This document shows, in pieces, positions 24,416 through 32,689 of a stretch of 36,446 nucleotides of DNA. The position numbers and the translations under genes are program-made. Source of the stretch: a filamentous cyanobacterium Phorm 6 (GTDB taxonomy: Bacteria; Cyanobacteriota; Cyanobacteriia; Cyanobacteriales; Microcoleaceae). Position 1 is the stretch's first letter, and each line of letters starts with the position of its first letter. Where the stretch lies: assembly GCA_003003725.1 (NCBI GenBank), contig PVWI01000024.1, forward strand, positions 1-36,446. The letters are read 5' to 3'. The notes under the pieces were generated by a model. The model had not been told where the DNA came from, ran no database searches, and saw nothing but the letters and a program-made list of their open reading frames with translations.

Positions 24416-24544
24416 AATGATGGTAAATGGGTATCTACGGAAGACCGCAGCTTCGCCATTCGAGAGTAATCTTCTAGCCACGGCAGGATGAACGGGATGT
24501 AGTGGTTGTTTATTTGGATCCAGTACAAAGGTATAGTTTTGCAT
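24416..24544 (-). CDS. iscB: IscB exon 1 (PLMP domain)
   Basis: 43 codons from an ATG with GGGAG about 8 bp upstream. It encodes the N-terminal PLMP-type domain of IscB: YTFVLDPNKQPLHPVHP, ARRLLSNGEAAVF and RRYPFTII. Unspliced reading goes four codons into the intron (ARRS) and stops at 24401-24403, so without splicing only a 47-residue fragment is made. The downstream partner is at 20851-22014. Confidence 0.92.
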
Positions 24545-24800
24545 GAAATTCTCCCTTGCGGGGTAATGTTTGCTTCGCCAATATTTCAAGAGCTTGTTAA
24601 GCTAACAACACTGTTTCAGTGACCGTAAAACTGTTTAATTGTTAGCGACAGAGCAGAAGACTAGCACGCATCTAAGGGTGTCGTGACTCTCGAAATGTAG
24701 TCAGTTAAGACTGTGGCTGGTCAGAATGGCTTACTGGATTTCTCCGGCAAGCCTCATGCCTTTAGGCTGAGGTTCCTGACGAGTACAAGTCTGAAAAATG
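24545..24800 (-). ncRNA. Candidate omega RNA for IscB
   Basis: The ~250 bp directly upstream of iscB contain no ORF but many hairpins on the iscB strand: an 8-bp arm pair GCTAACAA/TTGTTAGC at 24601-24646 enclosing CACTG-TTT-CAGTG (24608-24620), and a CCTC.GCC/GGC.GAGG hairpin at 24752-24772. This is where omega RNA genes lie in IscB elements; the guide would come from sequence at its 5' side, near or beyond 24800. No complete covariance match could be tested here, and the ends are approximate. Confidence 0.7.
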
Positions 24801-24840
24801 CACCCCTAAAAACCGCAGTAGCGGTTCGCACATTTTAAGA

Positions 24841-24863
24841 AGGGGAAGGGGAAGGGGAAGGGG
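24841..24863. repeat. GGGGAA tandem tract
   Basis: About four direct copies of AGGGGA. A related TTCCCC tract in the opposite sense lies at 25066-25090, just past the helicase stop. The 230 bp between hold only an AT-rich stretch and a terminator. Confidence 0.8.
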
Positions 24864-24994
24864 ACGATAAAGGACAGATTAAATTTTGCTTTTATTTATT
24901 AAACCAAATGTATAAGAGTGAGAGAGAAGCAAAAAAAATATATTAGTTTTTGGAAAAGTATTTGCAACTAAATGTAAATGTTTAGAGGTAATAA

Positions 24995-25022
24995 AAGGGA
25001 AAACAGGTTATTGTTTTCCCTT
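24995..25022 (-). terminator. Terminator of the helicase gene
   Basis: Perfect 11-bp stem AAGGGAAAACA (24995-25005) / TGTTTTCCCTT (25012-25022) with a 6-nt loop, followed on the minus strand by TTTATTA. It lies 70 bp past the stop of the gene at 25093. Confidence 0.75.
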
Positions 25023-25092
25023 CTACCCCCTTTTACCTCCCCAAATAATCAGCTTTTTCTATCCTTCCCCTTCTCCTTCCCCTTCCCCTTTC

Positions 25093-27717
25093 TTAAAACG
25101 CTTCGCACAGCAGCAGCCCCACCTGCTTGAGTAAAGCTTTGTTACCATCAGGGCATCCCGACTGAATCAAACATTTAGGACAGCCAGAACTGCAAGAACA
25201 ACTGCGGGCTAACTCAGCAGCCGCATGAGCTAATTGAGGGAGAGAACGAAAAATAGCTTCCGAGGTTCCCGAACCTCCTTCTGCTAAATCGTAAAAGAGT
25301 CCTGCATAGTCATTTGCACCTCTCTTCTCTACCAGAAAATTCACATCATTAGGTGAAGCCAAAATAGTCAGAGGTAAAGCTGCTAAAATTTGATGGCCGA
25401 AACTGTGAATAGCCAACAAATTCGCGGGGTACTCCCACAACTGCTGATATCCGGGCGGAATCTGCTGTTGAGATTGAAGCAATTCCTGGCGAGTAGCTGT
25501 TACTACCTGTTGCAGGTAACATTCAACCGGGGAATTAAAACTAATTTGCAGTACAGGAGTCGCAAATTTAATTTCGTAAGGTTGCTCAAAGTTTACCTCA
25601 TTAAGAACCGATGTTAGCTCAGCAGAGCGAGTTCTCTTGCCACAAACAGGACAGGCAGTACATTTTGGTAAATGCTCTCTGTAATTGACACACTTTCTAT
25701 TGAGACAAGTTAACTCGTAATTGCGAGTTAATAATTGATAACCAGTGACGAGTTGGCTAATTTCTCCCCAAACCAGTTCCAGAATAGCTTGAGCTGGAAT
25801 TGCCTTACTATCCGTTGAATTGGTTTGAACATTTCCTTCAACTTCTGGAATGACCAACGGGATTTGTTGAGGCAAACTCAAATTCTGCTTGAGGCTGGTA
25901 TCAGTGTGGCTAATCGCTACAGTAAACAGTCGAGTTTCAGGGGTGTTTTGCAAAATAGCTTTGCCATTCAAGAGCGAGCGCGAAGTATAAGTCACCAAAC
26001 AGCCGTCTGAGTTTTGCGTGCGGTAAATAGCACCAGGAAATACCTCTCGATAAGCAATCTCCGCACTGAGGAGTTCAATCTCTTCTTGAGTCTCCGCATC
26101 CACCAGTTGTATCGTGCTAGAACCCGTTCCCCCTCGAAAGTTTACATCTTTATGGGGAAAGCCCTTAGCCCATAATTTATCCCGGCTTCTGTGAAGAACA
26201 CCTTGCTCAATTAAAGCCGTTGCAATTTGAGGAGCGCTCTTGCCAAAGTAGTGCTTGAGCTTACTGGCAGGAATGCCTGTTTCGACAGCCGCGCACATCA
26301 AATGTTTGGCAATATCTATGGGATAATTGGCATTAAAGCTCACCAATTCAGATTCGGCCGACAGCAACAATTCAGGGCGCTCGGCAAAATAGTTATCCAA
26401 AGGTGATTGTGCAATAGGAATAAAGACAATTAAACCGGAGTTTGCGCGACCAGCCCTGCCAGCCCTCTGCCTGAAAGCTTGCAAGCTTCCCGGCCATCCC
26501 CTAATAATAGCAAAGTCAAGTTGAGGCAAATCAATTCCTGCTTCGAGAGCGCTAGTGCTGAGGATACACTTAACTGTTCCTGACTGCAAAGAGTTAATAA
26601 TTTCCATGCGGCGCTCGCTTGTTAAACTGCCGTAGAAAATTGCTACTTGCGACTCAATTCCCGAGTTAGTTTGAGTTACAGCTTCTTGCTTAAAAGTGGC
26701 CCACAAGTTCTTAATTGCTTGTCTGCCGTTACTGAAGCAAATTCCGCTTTGCCCTTGCTGCAACAAAAACATAATGATGCGAGCAACATCTGAATTAGCA
26801 TCATGAGTCGGTTTAGTAACAATTAATTGCCGTTCTGGGACAGCAGCTCCGCTAGAGTTAATCCAAACTAACCGCTCGGGTTTATTGATATTTCGCTTTC
26901 GACTTCTACCAGATAGTAACTTCGCTAATTTAACGGGATTGCCAACGGTAGCACTCAATATCAGGAATTGCAGTTTTTGAGAAGAACCTCCGCGCTCGTC
27001 TACTGCCAATTTTAAGCGGCGAATTAAGCTAGCCATGTTAGCTCCGTAAACTCCGTTAAAAGTGTGAGCTTCATCTAGGACAATATAGCGGAGGCGACTT
27101 AAAAAATGCTGCCAAGGCTGACTCCAGTGAACGCCTTTCAGCGCATAGTGAATTAACTCTGGTGTGGCGCTGATTATGCTGGGATTTGCAGCTAATAATT
27201 GTTCTCGGGTTTTGGGAGGAGTATCTCCAGTTAGAAGGGCAAGGCGCGGGCGCGCAGGCTCAGGAATCAGTTGGAGCAAATCGGCAAGTTTTTGACTTTG
27301 GTCGGCTGTTAAAGCTTTCAAGCCATAAATAGAGAGTGCAGTAAATTGATGTTGGAGAATGCCCTCTAAAATAGGCAAGTACGCACTTAAAGATTTGCCA
27401 GAAGCTGTTGCTGTGCTGAGGATGACATCTTTGCCCTGGCGCACGGCTTTGAGTGTTTTAATTTGGTGGGAATAAAGCTGTTGAATGCCTTGGCTGTGCA
27501 AAGCAGAAATTATTGAAGGCGGCAAGTCTTGAGGAATTTTGTAGAGCTTAGGAGTTGTAGCAGTCGCGATTGTCTGATAAATAACCTCTTCGCCTAAAAA
27601 CTCACACAAATCGGCTGTTGCAGTTGGCTGCAAGTGGCTTGCTTCTGGGAAGTTAATTTGGTGAAAATCATGTCTGGCTATTAGTTGGGAAAGAAGGTTG
27701 ATATAATTGGGAGGCAT
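25093..27717 (-). CDS. MrfA/YprA-type DEAD/DEAH helicase with DUF1998
   Basis: 874 residues. Helicase domain 1: LYSHQIKTLKAVRQGKDVIL, Walker A STATASGKS, LKALTADQSQKL, DEAH box (IVLDEAHTF), SAT (LILSATVGNP). Domain 2: GICFSNGRQAI, VAIFYGSLTSERR, LSTSALEAGIDLP and the arginine-finger motif FRQRAGRAGR. The C-terminal DUF1998 part includes a zinc-like Cys cluster (CLNRKCVNYREHLPKCTACP) and a final SCSCSSGCPKCLIQSGCP. This is the layout of YprA/MrfA 3'-5' helicases, which act in excision repair of mitomycin-type adducts in Bacillus. DrmA of DISARM also has DUF1998 but is larger and comes with a methylase and other drm genes, not seen adjacent here. Confidence 0.9.
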   Translation of the reverse strand: MPPNYINLLSQLIARHDFHQINFPEASHLQPTATADLCEFLGEEVIYQTIATATTPKLYKIPQDLPPSIISALHSQGIQQLYSHQIKTLKAVRQGKDVILSTATASGKSLSAYLPILEGILQHQFTALSIYGLKALTADQSQKLADLLQLIPEPARPRLALLTGDTPPKTREQLLAANPSIISATPELIHYALKGVHWSQPWQHFLSRLRYIVLDEAHTFNGVYGANMASLIRRLKLAVDERGGSSQKLQFLILSATVGNPVKLAKLLSGRSRKRNINKPERLVWINSSGAAVPERQLIVTKPTHDANSDVARIIMFLLQQGQSGICFSNGRQAIKNLWATFKQEAVTQTNSGIESQVAIFYGSLTSERRMEIINSLQSGTVKCILSTSALEAGIDLPQLDFAIIRGWPGSLQAFRQRAGRAGRANSGLIVFIPIAQSPLDNYFAERPELLLSAESELVSFNANYPIDIAKHLMCAAVETGIPASKLKHYFGKSAPQIATALIEQGVLHRSRDKLWAKGFPHKDVNFRGGTGSSTIQLVDAETQEEIELLSAEIAYREVFPGAIYRTQNSDGCLVTYTSRSLLNGKAILQNTPETRLFTVAISHTDTSLKQNLSLPQQIPLVIPEVEGNVQTNSTDSKAIPAQAILELVWGEISQLVTGYQLLTRNYELTCLNRKCVNYREHLPKCTACPVCGKRTRSAELTSVLNEVNFEQPYEIKFATPVLQISFNSPVECYLQQVVTATRQELLQSQQQIPPGYQQLWEYPANLLAIHSFGHQILAALPLTILASPNDVNFLVEKRGANDYAGLFYDLAEGGSGTSEAIFRSLPQLAHAAAELARSCSCSSGCPKCLIQSGCPDGNKALLKQVGLLLCEAF

Positions 27718-27856
27718 TGGTCACTCTAAGAATGAATCTTTTCTCTCTTACTACCGATAGGTAGGAAAAAGAACGAGAGAGGAAATTAATAAAAAAACCA
27801 ACTGGGAGTCGGACTGCTTTTGGTAGGAGTTACAACCTTTTAGACTTAAGACGATC

Positions 27857-27884
27857 TTGACAGACTTTACAATTATGCTAGAAT
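27857..27884 (+). promoter_or_regulatory. Sigma-70-type promoter upstream of the MNT gene
   Basis: TTGACA (27857-27862), a 16-bp spacer and TAGAAT (27879-27884). It lies about 90-110 bp before the MNT start, in an AT-rich stretch. The match is strong by eye. Confidence 0.55.
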
Positions 27885-27973
27885 AAATTTAATTGATTAA
27901 ACTAAATGCAATTTATTCCTATTTTATACTGGTCTTAATTACAAAAAAATCAATAAAGGAGCATTGATTGAGT

Positions 27974-28294
27974 ATGATAGAAAGGGAGAACATCATGCAA
28001 TTAAGTCAGGCTATTGTCAATGAATTTCAGCCAGAAAAAATTATTTTATTTGGCTCCTATGCTTATGGAAACCCTCAAAATGACTCGGATGTAGATCTGC
28101 TAGTGATTTTGCCATACAAAGGGAGCAATTTTCGCAAAACTTGGGAAATTTTAAATAAAGTTCAACCAAAGTTTGCCATAGATTTGTTAGTGCGAACTCC
28201 TGTAGAGATTGAGCAACGCCTAGCCTGGAATGATTTTTTCTTGCGAGAAATTATAGAAAAAGGAAAGCTGATTTATGAATCCGCTAACAGTTGA
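27974..28294 (+). CDS. MNT-type nucleotidyltransferase (antitoxin of HEPN/MNT pair)
   Basis: 106 residues from the ATG at 27974; an ATG at 27995 has the better ribosome binding site (AAAGGGAG 7 bp upstream) and would give 99. The core has the minimal nucleotidyltransferase motif GSYAYGNPQNDSDVDLLV (GS then DxD) followed by a third acidic strand (AIDLLVRTP). In type VII toxin-antitoxin systems MNT proteins modify and silence HEPN RNases. The HEPN gene overlaps its last 20 bases, as usual, but is broken here, so this antitoxin is an orphan unless it acts elsewhere. Confidence 0.9.
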   Translation: MIERENIMQLSQAIVNEFQPEKIILFGSYAYGNPQNDSDVDLLVILPYKGSNFRKTWEILNKVQPKFAIDLLVRTPVEIEQRLAWNDFFLREIIEKGKLIYESANS

Positions 28295-28564
28295 ATGGGT
28301 TGATAAAGCTGAAGGGGATTTTACTACGGCTTTGCGGGAATTAGTTTTAGTAAAACTCATAATTTGACATTTTTATTGGATTTACTTTTACCTGTTGAAC
28401 CTAATTATGATATTTTTCGCCAGAAACTTTTAGCGTTAACTGCTTTTGCGGTTGCTTATCGTTATCCAGGGGCTTCTGCTGATAAGGATACAGCACGTCA
28501 AGCATTAAAGTTTTGCAAAGAAGTCCCGCAAGAAGTGAGGTTAAGTTTGGGATTGAGTCCCTAA
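28275..28564 (+). pseudogene. HEPN toxin gene with an internal deletion
   Basis: The ATG at 28275 opens the usual HEPN N-terminus (NPLTVEWVDKAEGDFTTALREL), but after ~26 residues the frame runs to VLVKLII and stops at 28361-28363. Shifted frame sequence from about 28346 (FSKTHNLTFLLDLLLPVEPN to the end at 28564) is the normal C-terminal half of the family. Compared with intact HEPN proteins of this family, about 30 residues are missing between the two parts, including the segment that normally carries the RNase RxxxxH motif. The toxin is therefore inactive both by frameshift and by loss of the catalytic segment. Confidence 0.88.
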
Positions 28565-28776
28565 AAATATAGCAGAAGGAAAAGAAGAATGTTAGAGTGG
28601 CGATCGCTACCCCAAAACAAAAAAAACAGGACTAATACAGCAGATTCCACGTTTATGAAGTACATCCCGGATTGATAAATCCACATAGGGACACGGCAAT
28701 GCCGTGTCCCTACTGCACTCCAGAAATCTGGGATACGCTGTAAAAGGCTGCCAATTTAATTCGGCAGCCTTTTCTG
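28565..28776. other. Intergenic region with a dispersed palindrome and a terminator
   Basis: It contains the 27-bp palindrome at 28686-28712 (arms TAGGGACACGGCA/TGCCGTGTCCCTA, single-base loop), of a type often repeated in cyanobacterial genomes, and the holA terminator. No gene is seen. Confidence 0.8.
28742..28773 (-). terminator. Terminator of the dnaX-holA operon
   Basis: 11-bp perfect stem AAAAGGCTGCC (28742-28752) / GGCAGCCTTTT (28763-28773), 10-nt loop, ending in TTTT on the minus strand, 4 bp past the holA stop. Confidence 0.85.
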
Positions 28777-29727
28777 TTATTTAGTGAGTTGAGTGATTCT
28801 GAGCAAAGCAGGCAACATTGAATCAGACTTTTCTCCGGTTTTGAGGGCAATTTCTAAATCAAACAAAATGGAGAGCGATCGACTTAAGAAGTTCGCAGAT
28901 ACTTCCTTAACCTCCTGCTTAAGAAAATACAGCCGTTTGGGGTTACTAATTCCGCACATACTAGCAATTTCACTATCAGAAAGTTTGCCGCCGGAATCCA
29001 GAGTAGCTTTTACCCACAGCCAAGTTTTAAACTGAGTTTGAAGAGTAGCAATAATTGCTAAAGAAAACTCTGCCCGAGATAGCAATTCATCAAGCACCTT
29101 AATTGCCGCCACTGCTTGACCTTTTAAAAGAGCTTCTGCCAGTTGAAAACAGTTGGCTGTGGTAGCTGGAACGAGGATTTTAGCAGCTTCTTTGGTAATG
29201 CGATCGCCCGCAGCATAAATGGCTAATTTCTCCAGTTCACTAACTCTTCTAGCAGAATCGTTACCAATCGCTACCGCTAGATAACTGACAGCATCTCTGG
29301 CAATTGAGAGATTCATCTGTTTAGCAGTAGCAGCGATCGCACTTTCAATTAAATCAGTACGCCAAGGGGGAATGAGAGTAAATTCCTTAAGTTTACCAAA
29401 CAGCAATAAATGCTTGACTACCTTGAGCCGTTTGTCGATAACAGCAGCAGTGAAAACTAAGTGCGTTGTCGCGGGTAATTGGGGCAAAATTTGCAGCAAT
29501 TCTAGCCCCATTTCTCCAAATTGCTTGAAATCGCAATTTTCAACGACAATAAGTTTGTTTCCACCGCCGAAAGGAACTGAAGCAGCAGCAGAGAGGGCTG
29601 CATCCAGGGAAGAAGCATCGAAGCGGTGGATGTTGAAATCTCGCCAGAGAGGATGAGTTTGAGTCTTAAACTTTTCAACTTCTCGTTCAATTGCGTAGGT
29701 GTCATTCCCAATTAGGATGCTAATCAT
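28777..29727 (-). CDS. holA: DNA polymerase III delta subunit
   Basis: 316 residues with the HolA layout: MISILIGNDTYAIEREVEKF at the start (clamp-loader fold without a functional Walker A), FNIHRFDASSLDAALSAAAS, PFGGGNKLIVVENCDF, THLVFTAAVIDKRLK, an ALAVAIGNDSARRVSELEKL-like core and a helical collar C-terminus (LLSRAEFSLAIIATLQTQFK). Delta opens the beta clamp ring. Its start overlaps the dnaX stop by 4 bp (ATGA at 29724-29727), so loader subunits are made together. This tight dnaX-holA pairing is unlike most chromosomes, where the two genes are far apart, and suggests a mobile-element replisome. No delta-prime (holB) gene is in the window. Confidence 0.92.
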   Translation of the reverse strand: MISILIGNDTYAIEREVEKFKTQTHPLWRDFNIHRFDASSLDAALSAAASVPFGGGNKLIVVENCDFKQFGEMGLELLQILPQLPATTHLVFTAAVIDKRLKVVKHLLLFGKLKEFTLIPPWRTDLIESAIAATAKQMNLSIARDAVSYLAVAIGNDSARRVSELEKLAIYAAGDRITKEAAKILVPATTANCFQLAEALLKGQAVAAIKVLDELLSRAEFSLAIIATLQTQFKTWLWVKATLDSGGKLSDSEIASMCGISNPKRLYFLKQEVKEVSANFLSRSLSILFDLEIALKTGEKSDSMLPALLRITQLTK

Positions 29728-31139
29728 GCTGCTAACTCCTCCTGTTGTTTGACAGTGACAGTAACAGAGCGGCCTAAAGCTTTAGTAACAATCCGCTGCA
29801 CGGATTCAAGGTGACTCTGAAACTTGTTCGCGTATTTTCTTTCTACTACTAACACACATGAATCAGCCGAAAGTTCGGCAATTTGAGCGCGGTTTAAGAG
29901 GCTACGATTGCCTGGTTTCGCGGCTGCTACTACTTGCGCCCAAGTTGTCTCAAAGTCAGGAGAATCTGCCTCTATTTTTTGAGGGGTTTTATCAAATTTG
30001 TCAGGCTGATTAGATTGGGAAGTTGCCGGCAACCGCGTTTCGGGGGCAGCGGGTTTGCTTGACAGCATCAAGTTCAGCAGACAGACTTCTAACCAGGTAG
30101 CAGCATTGGTGCTAGTTCTCAATTGAAATTCTGATTTTTGCAATTGTGTACAAGCCGCATCAATTGTTTCAAAATCGAGATGAAGAGCGATCGATCGCAG
30201 TTGTGAATAGCCTACTGGCCCTGCAATTAAATTCTGGCAGTGGCGCGTTGATTTGACAATGAGCAAATCTCTCATTGCTGCTAGCAAGCTGCTGAGAATC
30301 AGTTTGGGGGTTTTGCCGCTGTCAATGAGCGTTCTCGAAGATTGCAGTACGCTTAAGGTATCGCCAGAATGAATGGCTTTGAGAAGGGCGATCGACTCTT
30401 GCTCGCTGATACTGCCAGATACTTCTGCAACTTGAGTTAGGGTAATCTCTGAGTTTAGCAGTGAAAGCTGAGAAAGTAATTGCAGGGCATCTCTTAACCC
30501 TCCGTCGCAGGTGCGAGCGATCGCCCGCATGGCCTCACTTGCGATCTCAATAGATTCAGCGGAGCTAATTTTGTGCAATTGTCCGACAATAGCATCAACT
30601 GACAAGGCTCGGAAGTTAAAAGTTTGGCAGCGGGAGATAATTGTCGGCAGGACTTTATGTGCTTCAGTCGTACAGAGAATAAACACCACATGAGCCGGAG
30701 GTTCTTCAAGGCATTTGAGGAGAGCATTTTGAGCGCTGGTACTGAGTTGGTGGCACTCGTCTAAAATCCAGATGCGGTAAGGGCTCATCGCTGGCGCAAA
30801 GTTGCTGTGTTGTATTAATTCTCTGGCATCATCCACGCCATTGTGAGAGGCAGCATCGATTTCAGTTACGTCTAAGCTTGAACAGGAGTCAATGGTTTTG
30901 CAGCTTGAACATTCTCCGCAAGGAGTGGCGGTTGGCTTTTTGCTATTCAAACAATTGAGGGATTTAGCAAGGATGCGAGCGGTTGAGGTTTTGCCTGTTC
31001 CTCTGGGGCCAGTAAACAGGTAAGCTTGAGCAATTTTGGAGGAGGTGATGGCATTGGTCAAGGTTGTTTTGATTGTGTCTTGACCCACTAATTCTTGCAG
31101 GTTTTTGGGGCGGTATTTGAGGTGCAGTGGTTGGTACAT
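29724..31139 (-). CDS. dnaX: DNA polymerase III gamma/tau subunit
   Basis: 471 residues. AAA+ clamp-loader core: LKYRPKNLQELVGQ, Walker A GPRGTGKTSTA, a zinc-binding Cys set (CLNS.., CGECSSCKTID), DVTEIDAASHNGVDDAREL, Walker B WILDECHQLS, SRC motif (ISRCQTFNFR) and a collar. A ~90-residue linker leads to a C-terminal domain (WAQVVAAAKPGNRSLLNRAQ). It is short compared with chromosomal tau proteins, so the alpha- and helicase-binding parts may be reduced, as in gamma. It loads the beta clamp with holA. Upstream (31140-31560) are palindromic repeats that may include its promoter. Confidence 0.94.
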   Translation of the reverse strand: MYQPLHLKYRPKNLQELVGQDTIKTTLTNAITSSKIAQAYLFTGPRGTGKTSTARILAKSLNCLNSKKPTATPCGECSSCKTIDSCSSLDVTEIDAASHNGVDDARELIQHSNFAPAMSPYRIWILDECHQLSTSAQNALLKCLEEPPAHVVFILCTTEAHKVLPTIISRCQTFNFRALSVDAIVGQLHKISSAESIEIASEAMRAIARTCDGGLRDALQLLSQLSLLNSEITLTQVAEVSGSISEQESIALLKAIHSGDTLSVLQSSRTLIDSGKTPKLILSSLLAAMRDLLIVKSTRHCQNLIAGPVGYSQLRSIALHLDFETIDAACTQLQKSEFQLRTSTNAATWLEVCLLNLMLSSKPAAPETRLPATSQSNQPDKFDKTPQKIEADSPDFETTWAQVVAAAKPGNRSLLNRAQIAELSADSCVLVVERKYANKFQSHLESVQRIVTKALGRSVTVTVKQQEELAA

Positions 31140-31804
31140 TTTGAGTCGTTAGAATACTTCTGGTAACTATTCCCCGATAGGGGAGGCATTATCCAGCAGC
31201 AGTTCGATCGATCGTCCGGTTGTTCGACTCTTGCCTAACTTTATGGGGTAATTACCCAAAATATGTACGGTTACGTCCCCTCCACAGCGCTATGAGCTAG
31301 ATACCATTAGAAAAGTGTCAAAATAATTCGTAATTGTTAATGCGAACTTCGTAATTACAATTAGTAGGTTCTTCCAATACTGAATAAGTCGTAATTGTTA
31401 ATTAGCGATTCGCAACAATTACAATTTGTAGAGATTCCTTCCACTGAACAAGTCGTAATTGTTAATTTGCAATTTCCAACAATTACAATTAGTAAAATTT
31501 CATTCACTGAACAAGTCATAATTGTTAATTTGCAATTCTTAATTGCGAGCTTTGATTACAAATAGCGAAAGGCGTACTTACCATTGGTTTATTATACCTC
31601 AAAAACTGCAAATATCGGAGGAAGAATTAGCAATAAATTTATCAAAAACAACATTTAGTTTTATGAGGAACATAAAGTTATGAGGTAACAAACTGAGTTT
31701 TTGTTGTAATTACTTGATAGCCAATTCGTTCGCTATAACGTACACATAGGGCAAAAAATGCTCAATTTAAATTAAAATTAAATAGTTATTTAAACTTTTT
31801 AACA
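31140..31804. other. 665-bp AT-rich intergenic region with tandem palindromes
   Basis: It lies between dnaX and the GDSL gene, which are divergent, and contains the four-unit repeat array (31329-31530). The remainder is unusually AT-rich, including a run without G or C for much of 31765-31800. No DnaA box cluster or Rep gene could be assigned by eye. This is the best candidate in the window for an origin-like region, but only by composition and context. Confidence 0.55.
31329..31530. repeat. Four ~62-bp tandem palindromic repeats
   Basis: CGTAATTGTTAAT (or CATAATTGTTAAT in the fourth) starts units at 31329, 31390, 31454 and 31517. In units 2 and 3 GTAATTGTT is matched by an inverted AACAATTAC 14-15 bases later (31414-31422 and 31478-31486), and the units share ..CACTGAACAAGTC linkers. 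Units 1 and 4 are partial. The period is 61-64 bp, close to that of the 55-bp array at 19 kb, but the sequences are different. Confidence 0.85.
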
Positions 31805-32689
31805 ATGTTGAAAAAAAAGTTTTTTGCAGTAATTCTTGCGCTTTTATCTTTTATGGTTGCACTCATCCTATCGGCTCAAAGTTCTGAGGCTGTCAATCAA
31901 CTCTATGTATTTGGGGACAGCCTTTCGGATATGGGAACGGTGTTTCGATCGACCGGGGGTCAATATCCGCCTCGTTCGACTTACTTTCAAGGGCGTTACT
32001 CGAATGGTAAAGTTTGGGTAGAGTATCTTGCCGAGCGCCTGAAATTGCCGCCCGAACGAGTCACTAATTTTGCTTATGGAGGTGCAACAACCGGAAGCGA
32101 TCGCAATAGCCTTGTCCCGGGTTTGTTAACTCAAGTTCAGTCATGGACTAACTCCCAAAAACAGGCAAATCCTCATGCGGTGTATGTACTGTGGGCGGGT
32201 GCGAATGACTATTTGCAGGGGGCAAATAATGCGAATATTCCCGTAGAAAATGTGGCGAGGGCGATCGCGTCTCTTGCTGGTGTGGGTGCCAAAAATATCC
32301 TGTTGGCAAATTTACCAGATTTGGGGCAGTTACCGGCGACGCGAACAGGCGCTAATTCTGCAAGGCTCACTGCATTAACACAAGCACACAATCAGGGTTT
32401 GAGGCGAACGGTTAAGATATTAAATCAACAGCATTCTGGCTTAAAGATTGCGACTCTGGATGCTAATGCGCTTTATCGGGAAGCGATCGCAAACCCGGCT
32501 AAATATGGCTTGACTAATGTGACGAGTGCGTGTTCATCGGGTGGAGGTGTTTGTGGTAGTCCCGATCAATTTTTGTTTTGGGACGGCATTCATCCTACGA
32601 CTGCCGCACACCGGATTTTGGGGGAAGCAGCATTTGCTCTTGTGCAGGAGAGCGGGATGATTAGATCTGAATTGGGGACGCTTCGGTAA
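31805..32689 (+). CDS. GDSL/SGNH-family hydrolase, exported
   Basis: 294 residues with a signal peptide (MLKKKFFAVILALLSFMVAL, cleavage probably after the SSEA region). SGNH blocks: block I YVFGDSLSDMG with the catalytic Ser, block II Gly in NFAYGGATTG, block III WAGANDY with Asn, and block V DGIHPTTAAH with Asp and His. The layout is that of plant-type GDSL esterase/lipases and of cyanobacterial relatives, which hydrolyse esters of lipids or polysaccharides. Substrate is unknown. It stands alone among replication genes and has its own upstream region, so its link to replication is not evident. Confidence 0.92.
   Translation: MLKKKFFAVILALLSFMVALILSAQSSEAVNQLYVFGDSLSDMGTVFRSTGGQYPPRSTYFQGRYSNGKVWVEYLAERLKLPPERVTNFAYGGATTGSDRNSLVPGLLTQVQSWTNSQKQANPHAVYVLWAGANDYLQGANNANIPVENVARAIASLAGVGAKNILLANLPDLGQLPATRTGANSARLTALTQAHNQGLRRTVKILNQQHSGLKIATLDANALYREAIANPAKYGLTNVTSACSSGGGVCGSPDQFLFWDGIHPTTAAHRILGEAAFALVQESGMIRSELGTLR

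Larger units (their letters stand above)
20804..24840 (-). mobile_element. IS200/IS605-like IscB element split by a group II intron
   Basis: The element comprises an upstream structured RNA region (24545-24800), iscB exon 1, a group II intron, iscB exon 2 and a downstream hairpin CCGTCTT/AAGACGG (20824-20839), which resembles the end hairpins of IS200/IS605 elements. No TnpA (Y1) transposase is present, as is usual for solitary IscB/TnpB elements. Exact outer ends cannot be fixed by eye; the limits given are approximate. Confidence 0.75.

Noticed and set aside
25093-27717. DISARM drmA
   Set aside because: The size and Cys cluster fit MrfA/YprA better, and no other drm gene adjoins it; the methyltransferase-like gene at 19.6 kb is separated by the IscB element.
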